From Candidatus Poribacteria bacterium (GTDB lineage: Bacteria > Poribacteria > WGA-4E > B28-G17), in contig QNBQ01000027.1 in assembly GCA_003645735.1 (NCBI GenBank), forward strand, positions 1-10,339: DNA of 10,339 nucleotides. Reading direction: 5' to 3'. The notes under the pieces are model-generated. The model ran no database searches, was not told the DNA's origin, and worked only from the letters and a program-made list of their open reading frames with translations. The position numbers were made by a program, and so were the translations under genes. The stretch's first letter is position 1; each line of letters starts with the position of its first letter. Below, piece after piece: positions 1 through 5,345 of this stretch.

Positions 1-145
1 GCTCAAGCTCGGAGAGCAGATCGATCCCCTTCAGATGGCCCACTATAGCCCTAAGCCTGTCGGGGCTTTCGGGGTGGAACCTCCCCGTGTCATGTAACAG
101 GTAATCCTCGTGATAGACAAAGCCGGTTCTCCCGGAAAGGCTCAT
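1..145 (-). CDS. Histone deacetylase / acetoin-utilization family protein, N-terminal fragment
   Basis: Only the first 48 codons lie in the window; the gene continues past base 1. The translated start reads MSLSGRTGFVYHEDY, then LLHDTGRFHPESPDRLRAI. The HPESPDRL segment and the preceding TGFVYH...HDTG pattern are typical of the N-terminus of the histone deacetylase / AcuC / acetylpolyamine amidohydrolase superfamily. These are zinc-dependent enzymes that remove acetyl groups from lysine side chains or polyamines. The metal-binding residues lie further downstream in this family and cannot be checked here. The ATG (143-145) has a purine-rich ribosome binding site, GGGGAGGAGGAG on the minus strand, directly upstream. 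The gene is divergent from the Gfo/Idh/MocA gene and has its own predicted promoter at 183-212. The substrate cannot be told from this fragment. Confidence 0.82.
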   Translation of the reverse strand, partial: MSLSGRTGFVYHEDYLLHDTGRFHPESPDRLRAIVGHLKGIDLLSELE

Positions 146-182
146 CTCCTCCTCCCCAGGTGGGTTGTGATGGGCGGTCACG

Positions 183-212
183 ATTATATCATACCGGGCC
201 GCGTCCGTTCAA
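183..212 (-). promoter_or_regulatory. Sigma70-like promoter for the deacetylase-family gene
   Basis: On the minus strand a -35 box TTGAAC (207-212) is followed after 18 bases by a perfect -10 box TATAAT (183-188). The -10 box is preceded by TGA, giving an extended -10 (TGaTATAAT). The predicted start, near 176, leaves a leader of about 30 bases before the ATG at 145. Read by eye; no start-site mapping is available. Confidence 0.6.
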
Positions 213-222
213 TTGTCCCGCC

Positions 223-251
223 TTGTCCGGAAGGGGCGCGTGTTGTATAAT
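223..251 (+). promoter_or_regulatory. Sigma70-like promoter for the oxidoreductase/zinc-ribbon operon
   Basis: A -35 box TTGTCC (223-228) is followed after exactly 17 bases by a perfect TATAAT (246-251). The predicted start near 258 gives a leader of about 28 bases to the ATG at 286. TTGTCC also occurs at 213-218, so the region 213-228 is a direct repeat (TTGTCC, four bases, TTGTCC) that could be a second polymerase contact or an operator. The -35 box lies only 10 bases from the -35 box of the divergent promoter, so the two promoters probably affect each other. Confidence 0.62.
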
Positions 252-273
252 CTCTCGGGGATACCGCGGCTTC

Positions 274-279
274 GGAGGT
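274..279 (+). promoter_or_regulatory. Ribosome binding site fixing the oxidoreductase start at 286
   Basis: GGAGGT ends 6 bases before the ATG at 286. The reading frame is open from 160, but the upstream 42 codons would cover both the promoter and this site and resemble no known protein. The start at 286 is therefore chosen. Confidence 0.75.
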
Positions 280-285
280 CGTGGC

Positions 286-1347
286 ATGGATAAGCTGAAG
301 GTGGGCATAATCGGCACCGGCAGCAGGAAGAAGAAGCCGGGGCCGACCGGCTTCGCGATGGCCTATCGGCATGCCGAGGGGTATAGAAGGCTCCCTAACT
401 GCGAGATAGTCGCCTGCGCGGATATCGTCCGCGAAAACGCCGAGGAGTTCGCCAAGGCGTTCGACGTCCCGAGGATCTATCTCGATTATCGCGAGATGCT
501 CGAAAAGGAGGAGCTGGACATCGTCTCGATCTGCACCTGGCCGCATCTCCACGCTCAGATGGTGATGGATTGCGCTCAGGCGGGGGTCAGGGCCATCCAC
601 TGCGAGAAGCCGATGGCCGATACCTGGGGCAATTCGAAGAGGATGGCCGAGGAGTGCGAGAGGAGAGGCGTCCAGCTGACCTTCAACCATCAGAGGAGGT
701 TCGGCAAGCCGTTCAGGATGGCCAGGGAGCTGCTTAAAGCGGGCGAGATAGGGGAGCTTGTGAGGCTCGAGGGGGCCTGCGGCAACCTCTACGATTACGG
801 CACCCATTACGTCGATATGTTCGGCTTCTACAACGACGAGACGCCCGCCGAGTGGGTCATGGGTCAGGTGGATTACTCGGTCGAGAAGCTCGTCTTTGGG
901 ATGCCGGTCGAAACCCATGGGGTTTTCCTCTGGAGGTATAAAAACGGGGTTTTCGGCCTGATGTGCACGGGGGACGCCGCCGAGGCCGTCGGGGCGCATA
1001 ACCGGCTGATCGGGACGGATGGCGTGATAGAGGTGGGGGCGGCTGACGGGACGCCCCTCAGGATCAAGCGGAAGGGATCGTCCAGCTGGGAGGTCATCGA
1101 CACGGAAGGTGAAGGGCTTCACGGGCCGGGATACATAGAGCGGGCCATAGCCGACGTGGTCGAATCGCTGCTTGAGGGGAGGGAGCCGGAGCTGAGCGCC
1201 AGGAAAGCCTTAAACGCGACCGAGATCATCTTCGCGGCCTATGAATCGGCCAGGAGAAGGGCCAAGGTGAACCTGCCTCTGGACATCGAGGACAACCCAT
1301 TGAAATCGATGATAGAATCGGGGGAGCTGACCCCTAGAACCGGGTAA
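286..1347 (+). CDS. Gfo/Idh/MocA-family NAD(P)-dependent oxidoreductase
   Basis: This 353-residue protein has the normal length for the family, whose cytoplasmic members oxidise or reduce sugars, inositols and related polyols with NAD(P). The N-terminal Rossmann fold begins KVGIIGTG (residues 5-12). The family cofactor and catalytic lysine motif CEKP is at 106-109 (Lys108). The substrate-binding half carries DYGTHYVDM (170-178), where His174 and Asp177 match the usual catalytic HxxD pattern. The phosphate-binding loop is extended: about eight residues, SRKKKPGP, separate GTG from the following TG. Similar longer loops are known to me from some planctomycete-like members of the family. The zinc-ribbon gene follows 14 bases downstream, so the two are probably co-transcribed from the promoter at 223-251. 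The sugar substrate cannot be predicted; family assignment is firm. Confidence 0.92.
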   Translation: MDKLKVGIIGTGSRKKKPGPTGFAMAYRHAEGYRRLPNCEIVACADIVRENAEEFAKAFDVPRIYLDYREMLEKEELDIVSICTWPHLHAQMVMDCAQAGVRAIHCEKPMADTWGNSKRMAEECERRGVQLTFNHQRRFGKPFRMARELLKAGEIGELVRLEGACGNLYDYGTHYVDMFGFYNDETPAEWVMGQVDYSVEKLVFGMPVETHGVFLWRYKNGVFGLMCTGDAAEAVGAHNRLIGTDGVIEVGAADGTPLRIKRKGSSSWEVIDTEGEGLHGPGYIERAIADVVESLLEGREPELSARKALNATEIIFAAYESARRRAKVNLPLDIEDNPLKSMIESGELTPRTG

Positions 1348-1361
1348 AGGGGGGATAGCGG

Positions 1362-1766
1362 ATGCCCATCTATGAATACAGATGCCTCTCCTGCGGCAAG
1401 GTCTTCTCGCACCTCCACGGGGTCACCCAGGATCACTCCGACCCCGTCTGCCCGAGGTGCGGGGGGACAAATCTTAAGAGGCTGATGAGCAGGTTCGCCA
1501 GGATAAGGTCCGAGGAGGAGATGTTGGAGAACTTAACGGCCGTCGTCGAGAGGCTCGGCGATCCCGAGGATCCCAAAACCTTGCTTAAAGCTACAAAACT
1601 GATGTCGAAGCATTTCGGCGACGAGTTCGGCGAGGAGGTGTTCGAGGAGATAGAACACGAGGTGGAGCGGGAGCTGAGCAGGAGCAAGGAGGAAAGGGAG
1701 GAAGCGGAGAGCGGGGAGGAGGAGAGCTCATCATCGGAATCGGAGGAGACAAGCGATCTCAGCTGA
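1362..1766 (+). CDS. FmdB-type zinc-ribbon protein with acidic serine-rich tail
   Basis: This small cytoplasmic protein of 134 residues opens MPIYEYRCLSCGKVFS, the hallmark of the FmdB/CxxC_CxxC regulatory zinc-ribbon family. Four cysteines in two CxxC pairs (Cys8, Cys11, Cys30, Cys33) should hold one zinc ion. Members are often called putative regulatory proteins, after FmdB of the formamidase/amidase operon, but their biochemical role is poorly defined. The remainder is unusual: a helical-looking middle part (about 50-105) and a highly charged tail with an EEESSSSESEE run (119-129) that is probably disordered. A G-rich ribosome site lies before the ATG, and the upstream oxidoreductase gene ends 14 bases away, which suggests an operon. 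Its last 8 bases overlap the end of the convergent wecB. Confidence 0.85.
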   Translation: MPIYEYRCLSCGKVFSHLHGVTQDHSDPVCPRCGGTNLKRLMSRFARIRSEEEMLENLTAVVERLGDPEDPKTLLKATKLMSKHFGDEFGEEVFEEIEHEVERELSRSKEEREEAESGEEESSSSESEETSDLS

Positions 1767-1768
1767 GA
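1757..1768. repeat. 12-base perfect palindrome at overlapping gene ends
   Basis: TCTCAGCTGAGA reads the same on both strands. Both convergent genes use it to end: each finishes with leucine (CTC), serine (AGC), stop (TGA), so the stop codons lie within an 8-base overlap (1759-1766). No U-rich tract follows on either strand, so an intrinsic terminator is not evident. Confidence 0.9.
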
Positions 1769-2868
1769 AGCGCTTCAACTATCCGTTTGGAGGCCTTACC
1801 GTCGCCGTAGGGGTTGATCGCCCTGGCCATCCTCCCCCTCTCCTCGGGGTCGTCCAGCAGCCTGAACGCCTCGGAGGTTATCCTGTCCACGTCGGTGCCG
1901 ACCAGCTTGGCCGTCCCGGCGGCTATACCTTCGGGCCGCTCGGTGGTGTTCCTCAACACCAGGACGGGCACCCCCAGGGCCGGCGCCTCCTCCTGCAGCC
2001 CGCCCGAGTCGGTCAGTATGAGATAAGCCCTCTGCATCAGCCTCACCATCGGCTCGTAGTCCAACGGCGGCAGAAGCTTCACGTTCGGAATCCCCTCCAG
2101 CATCTCGTGAACAGGCCCCCAGACGTTGGGGTTGAGGTGGACGGGGTAGACGATCCTGACCGAATCCCCGTATCTTTCGGCTATCATCCTCAGCGCCTCG
2201 CATATCCTCCTGAGCGGCTCGCCGTGGTTCTCCCTCCTGTGGGCCGTCACGAGCACCAGCCTCGTTCCCTCCGATAGTTCAAGCGATTCGATGAGCTTCC
2301 TCGCCTCTTCCGACGGGGGTTTTCCGGCCACCCACAGCAGCGCGTCTATGACCGTGTTTCCCGTGACGAGTATCCGATCCGGAGGGACGGTTTCGGAGAG
2401 GAGGTTCTCCCTGGCTCTCTGGGTGGGGGCGAAGTGGAGATCGGCTATGACGCCGACGATCCTCCTGTTTATCTCCTCGGGGAAGGGCTGCCACTTGTCC
2501 CGCGTCCTCAGCCCGGCCTCGACATGCCCCACCTTGGACCTGTTGTAGAAGGCTGCGAGCGCCGCGGCGGCGGCCGTCGTCGTGTCGCCCTGAACCAGAA
2601 CCCAATCCGGCCTCACATCCCTCAACACCGGCTCGATCCTCTCCAAAACCATCGACGCCACCTTCGAGGGGGTCTGAGCCTCGCTCATCACGTTCAGATC
2701 GAAATCCGGCTCTATGCCGAACAGGTTCAGCACCTGATCCAGCATCTGGCGGTGCTGCCCTGTGGAGCAGACGATCGTCTCAACCCCGCTCCTCCTACGA
2801 AGCTCCATCACAACAGGGGCCATCTTTATCGCCTCTGGCCTCGTCCCCAAAACGCACATCACCTTCAT
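1759..2868 (-). CDS. wecB: UDP-N-acetylglucosamine 2-epimerase (non-hydrolysing)
   Basis: This 369-residue cytoplasmic enzyme has the usual length for the WecB/MnaA family, which interconverts UDP-GlcNAc and UDP-ManNAc for surface polysaccharides. The N-terminus carries the signature GTRPEAIK (8-15). Residues matching the catalytic set of the E. coli enzyme are present: Asp95 in QGDTTT, Glu117 in HVEAGLRT, a glutamate in PFPEEINRR (Glu131/132) and His210 in TAHRREN. The UDP-binding TDSGGLQEE (286-294) and RNTTERPEG (306-314) motifs of the C-terminal domain are intact. No other polysaccharide genes are adjacent, so the glycan it serves is unknown. It is convergent with the zinc-ribbon gene and divergent from trkH. 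There is no Shine-Dalgarno before the ATG; the predicted -10 box ends 9 bases upstream, so the mRNA may be leaderless. Confidence 0.95.
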   Translation of the reverse strand: MKVMCVLGTRPEAIKMAPVVMELRRRSGVETIVCSTGQHRQMLDQVLNLFGIEPDFDLNVMSEAQTPSKVASMVLERIEPVLRDVRPDWVLVQGDTTTAAAAALAAFYNRSKVGHVEAGLRTRDKWQPFPEEINRRIVGVIADLHFAPTQRARENLLSETVPPDRILVTGNTVIDALLWVAGKPPSEEARKLIESLELSEGTRLVLVTAHRRENHGEPLRRICEALRMIAERYGDSVRIVYPVHLNPNVWGPVHEMLEGIPNVKLLPPLDYEPMVRLMQRAYLILTDSGGLQEEAPALGVPVLVLRNTTERPEGIAAGTAKLVGTDVDRITSEAFRLLDDPEERGRMARAINPYGDGKASKRIVEALLS

Positions 2869-2877
2869 GGCGGGTTG

Positions 2878-2907
2878 ATTTTAACAGGAATATCCGTTTC
2901 CGGTCAA
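2878..2907 (-). promoter_or_regulatory. Promoter for wecB, predicted to give a leaderless mRNA
   Basis: On the minus strand TTGACC (2902-2907) is followed after 18 bases by TAAAAT (2878-2883). Only 9 bases separate the -10 box from the ATG at 2868, so transcription would start within a few bases of the start codon. This agrees with the lack of a ribosome binding site before wecB. Confidence 0.55.
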
Positions 2908-2916
2908 CTCACCCCC

Positions 2917-2946
2917 TTGAAATCCCCCACGACCGCGCCTTAGAAT
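2917..2946 (+). promoter_or_regulatory. Promoter for trkH-trkA
   Basis: TTGAAA (2917-2922) is followed after 18 bases by TAGAAT (2941-2946). The predicted start near 2953 gives a leader of about 80 bases before trkH. Its -35 box lies 9 bases from the -35 box of the divergent wecB promoter. The rest of the 2869-3033 gap holds the wecB promoter and the leader hairpin at 2970-3008. Confidence 0.5.
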
Positions 2947-2969
2947 CAGGGGTGAAGCAAGCTCGCTGA

Positions 2970-3008
2970 GGGCGGGAAGATAAGACCTCCTCCTTCAAGA
3001 TCCCGCCC
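2970..3008 (+). promoter_or_regulatory. Hairpin in the trkH leader
   Basis: GGGCGGGA (2970-2977) pairs perfectly with TCCCGCCC (3001-3008), giving an 8-bp GC-rich stem around a 23-base loop that contains CCTCCTCC (2986-2993). It ends 25 bases before the trkH ATG and is not followed by a U tract. An alternative 7-bp pairing, TCAGGGG (2946-2952) with CCCCTGA (3006-3012), would compete for 3006-3008, but its 5' arm may lie upstream of the transcript start. It could affect translation of trkH, which lacks a clear ribosome binding site. Confidence 0.4.
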
Positions 3009-3033
3009 CTGAAAAGCCGATAAAAAATTAGCC

Positions 3034-4539
3034 ATGAGGAACCGGTTCCAGCGCATCAATTTCATATTCCACTCCATCGGGGGCTTGCTTCAAACCCTGG
3101 GGCTTATCATGTTGCTCCCCCTCATACCCGTCCTCATCTACTGGGGGAAGTGCGGGGAGGGGTGGGGGACAGTGATCGCCTTCCTGGTCCCGTCCGCCGC
3201 CTCCCTTTCAACGGGCCTCCTGCTGAAAAAGCTCTTCAAACCGAGGCCGCCCGATCTGGCCGGATCGATGCTGATGTGCGCCCTGGGGTGGATCGCCGCC
3301 TCCGCCTTCGGCGCCCTCCCGTTCGTGCTGGGCATAGGAGCGGATTACTTAAACGCCTATTTCGAGGCGATGAGCGGCTTCACCACCACGGGCATAACGG
3401 TCTTTTCAGGCCTGGACTCGATGCCTCGAAGCATACTCCTCTGGCGATCCCTGACCCAATGGCTCGGCGGGATAGGGATCCTCTCCTTCTTCCTGCTGAC
3501 CGCCTCCAGAAGCATCGGGGCGCATTACCTCTTCACGGCCGAAAGCCACAAGATCTCCTCCGACAGGCCCTCCCCCGGCCTCTACAGCACCCTCAAAATA
3601 CTCTGGGGGATATACGGATCGTTCACCCTGTTTTCGATGATCGTCCTATCCCTGGAGGGGATGCCGGTCTTCGACGCGATATGTCATTCGCTGACGGCCC
3701 TTTCCACGGGAGGCTTTTCCCCGCACGACGCCAGCATCGACTATTACAGGCTCTCCGGACACCCCAACTACAAGCTGATCGAATACACCCTCTCCTTCAT
3801 CATGATGCTCGGCGGGATAAACTTCGCGATACATTACAGGGTTTTGAGGGGCGAATTCAAGGCGCTTTGGGACGGGATCGAGATCCGATACTGGTGGCGT
3901 TTCATCTCGGCCTTCACCGCGATCGTCATGATCGACCACCTCTCCAGGGAGGGCCTCTCAAGCCTAAGCTGGGCGAAGCTGGAGGAGAGCTTCAGATACT
4001 CGCTTTTCCAGGTGATATCGATCATGACCACCACCGGCTTCGGCACGAAGGACATAAATTCGGACTTCTTCCCCCCGCTCTCCAAACAGCTCTTCCTGAT
4101 CATGATGGTCATAGGCGGGTGCGTCGGGTCGACCGGAGGGGGGTTGAAGGTGATGAGGGTGGCGATCTTAAACCGGCTGGTCAGGAGGGAGCTTTTCAAG
4201 CTGAGGGCGCCGGGGAGGGCGGTCGACAAGCTCGTTATAGACGGGAGGATCGTCCCTGACGACGAGATCCACAGGACGACCTCCCTTCTCGCCGCGTGGA
4301 TGGCCCTGCTGGCGATAGGAGGGGGGATAACAGCTATCTTCTCGAAACACGGCCCTCTGGAGTCCGCCTCGGGGATGTTCTCCGCCCTGGGTAACATCGG
4401 TCCCTGCTACATCTCCGTCGAGGAGATGATGGGGATACATCCGGTCGTCAAACTGACCTATATCCTCGGCATGCTGGCCGGGAGGTTGGAGATCCTCCCG
4501 GTTCTGCTTCTGTTTTCCAAAAAGGCGTGGAGGTGGTGA
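3034..4539 (+). CDS. trkH: Trk-type potassium uptake protein, membrane subunit
   Basis: This integral membrane protein of 501 residues is close in length to E. coli TrkH. It forms the K+-translocating path of the Trk/Ktr/HKT superfamily. All four pore-loop filter segments can be read: SGFTTTG (114-120), STGGF (224-228), TTTGF (332-336) and GNIGP (453-457). The third membrane-pore-membrane unit is followed by the conserved GSTGGGLKVMR (365-375), and the protein ends with the typical GRLEILPVLLLF (483-494). The many hydrophobic segments fit eight membrane helices plus two N-terminal ones. The ATG at 3034 is chosen because the N-terminus (LLQTLGLIMLLPLIPVLIYW) aligns with TrkH starts. No Shine-Dalgarno is seen; the bases before the ATG are A-rich. 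The partner gene trkA starts 3 bases after the stop. Confidence 0.95.
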   Translation: MRNRFQRINFIFHSIGGLLQTLGLIMLLPLIPVLIYWGKCGEGWGTVIAFLVPSAASLSTGLLLKKLFKPRPPDLAGSMLMCALGWIAASAFGALPFVLGIGADYLNAYFEAMSGFTTTGITVFSGLDSMPRSILLWRSLTQWLGGIGILSFFLLTASRSIGAHYLFTAESHKISSDRPSPGLYSTLKILWGIYGSFTLFSMIVLSLEGMPVFDAICHSLTALSTGGFSPHDASIDYYRLSGHPNYKLIEYTLSFIMMLGGINFAIHYRVLRGEFKALWDGIEIRYWWRFISAFTAIVMIDHLSREGLSSLSWAKLEESFRYSLFQVISIMTTTGFGTKDINSDFFPPLSKQLFLIMMVIGGCVGSTGGGLKVMRVAILNRLVRRELFKLRAPGRAVDKLVIDGRIVPDDEIHRTTSLLAAWMALLAIGGGITAIFSKHGPLESASGMFSALGNIGPCYISVEEMMGIHPVVKLTYILGMLAGRLEILPVLLLFSKKAWRW

Positions 4540-4542
4540 GCG

Positions 4543-5211
4543 ATGTATGTCATAATCGCGGGAGGGGGGATGGTCGGCGGGGAGCTGGCCCGCAAGCTGG
4601 TGGAGAACAAGCACGACGTGGTGGTGATCGAACGCGATCAGGAGAGGTGCGACAGGTTGCACGCCGAGACGGGGGCGGTGGTGATCCCCGGAAACGCCGC
4701 CCAGGCCGAGACGCTCAGGGAGGCCGGCGTTGAGAAGGCCGATGTTGTGGTCGCCGCCACGGGGGACGACGCCGCCAACCTCGCCTGCGCCATCCTCGCC
4801 AAAAGCTTCGGCGTGCCGGACGTCATCGTCAGGATGAGAAACCCCGAATACGAAAACGCCTACAAGCTCATCGGGGTAAGCTCGATCATCCGCGTGACCG
4901 ACCTGATGGTCAGCCGGATGATGATGGAGATCGAGAGGCCCAAGGTCCGGAGGATAATCACCATAGGCGGGAGGGCGGACATCTACTCGGTGGTCATCCC
5001 AAAGGGGGCCAAGGTCGCCGGCAAGAGGGTGGAGGAGATAGCGGCGCATCCCAACTTCCCGCCCCAATGCGTCTTCATCGCCGTCTACAACAGGGAGAAA
5101 GACGAGCTGACCATCCCCAGGGGGAAACAGGTCATAAACGAGGGGGACGAGCTGTTCCTGATCTCCTCCCCCCAGGACATAAAGCGGGCGGTGGATCTGC
5201 TGACGGGGTGA
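4543..5211 (+). CDS. trkA: Trk/Ktr potassium uptake regulator, single RCK subunit
   Basis: This 222-residue cytoplasmic protein gates the TrkH channel by binding nucleotide. The N-terminal RCK (TrkA-N) Rossmann domain begins YVIIAGGGMVGGELA (2-16), with glycines 7-9, 12 and 13 and the acidic end of the second strand at VVVIERD (26-32). A TrkA-C domain fills about 140-220 and contains the usual GDELFLIS (201-208). The length equals one RCK unit, as in KtrA of Gram-positive bacteria, whereas E. coli TrkA carries two. It should therefore assemble as an octameric ring of identical subunits rather than as a tetramer. The ribosome site GGAGGTGG lies inside the last codons of trkH and only 3 bases separate the genes, so translation is probably coupled. 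Confidence 0.93.
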   Translation: MYVIIAGGGMVGGELARKLVENKHDVVVIERDQERCDRLHAETGAVVIPGNAAQAETLREAGVEKADVVVAATGDDAANLACAILAKSFGVPDVIVRMRNPEYENAYKLIGVSSIIRVTDLMVSRMMMEIERPKVRRIITIGGRADIYSVVIPKGAKVAGKRVEEIAAHPNFPPQCVFIAVYNREKDELTIPRGKQVINEGDELFLISSPQDIKRAVDLLTG

Positions 5212-5215
5212 AGCG

Positions 5216-5235
5216 ATTTGATCAATTTGATCAAA
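5216..5235. repeat. AT-rich palindrome and tandem 9-mer after trkA
   Basis: Positions 5217-5235 read TTTGATCAATTTGATCAAA, a perfect 19-base palindrome around a central T. It consists of two TTGATCAA palindromes one base apart. Read the other way, it is a tandem 9-base direct repeat ATTTGATCA (5216-5224 and 5225-5233). Fifteen of 19 bases are A or T in otherwise GC-rich DNA. It lies 4 bases after the trkA stop and 40 bases before the -35 box of the next gene. It could be an operator for that gene or help to end the trkHA transcript; no U tract follows. Confidence 0.6.
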
Positions 5236-5275
5236 ACCCGCCGCCCGTTTACCACCCCCTCGCGCCCCGTTCAGC

Positions 5276-5305
5276 TTGACATCTCCTACCGCGGGATAGC
5301 AGAAT
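5276..5305 (+). promoter_or_regulatory. Promoter for the glutamate-synthase-like gene
   Basis: A consensus -35 box TTGACA (5276-5281) is followed after 18 bases by CAGAAT (5300-5305). Transcription would start near 5312, giving a leader of about 34 bases. The -10 box and predicted start lie inside the inverted repeat at 5294-5322. Confidence 0.5.
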
Positions 5306-5322
5306 CTCGTTGAGAACTATCC
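5294..5322. repeat. Inverted repeat over the -10 box and predicted start
   Basis: Outer arms GGATAG (5294-5299) and CTATCC (5317-5322) are complementary. Inside them, TCTC (5305-5308) and GAGA (5312-5315) are also complementary around GTT. The interrupted dyad spans 29 bases, centred on the predicted transcription start, where a repressor would block polymerase. Only its 3' part would be transcribed, which favours a DNA-binding site over an RNA structure. Confidence 0.45.
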
Positions 5323-5333
5323 GGCCTGCCGAC

Positions 5334-5340
5334 GGGAGGT
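5334..5340 (+). promoter_or_regulatory. Ribosome binding site fixing the start at 5346
   Basis: GGGAGGT ends 5 bases before the ATG at 5346. An in-frame TTG at 5310 would add 12 residues but has no such site and lies at the predicted transcript start. Confidence 0.75.
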
Positions 5341-5345
5341 GCGTT

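Noticed and set aside
160..285. A 42-codon N-terminal extension of the oxidoreductase
   Set aside because: It would cover the TATAAT box and the ribosome binding site and has no similarity to family N-termini; the ATG at 286 starts right before the Rossmann motif.
2946..3012. A c-di-AMP (ydaO-type) riboswitch before trkH
   Set aside because: GGGGTGAA at 2949-2956 recalls that class, but the other conserved blocks that I remember are missing and the element would be too short. The GGGG part also falls at the end of the predicted promoter.
4168..5067. A 299-codon minus-strand frame across trkH and trkA, and a similar 389-codon frame at 5415-6584
   Set aside because: Both are antisense to genes with clear family motifs. 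Their products are rich in Asp, His, Pro and Gly with no domain, as expected for shadows in GC-rich DNA.
5218..5234. A classical FNR or CRP binding site
   Set aside because: The half-sites TTGAT and ATCAA are 7 bases apart, not 4 as in FNR, and CRP sites need TGTGA-type arms. Kept only as an unassigned palindrome.
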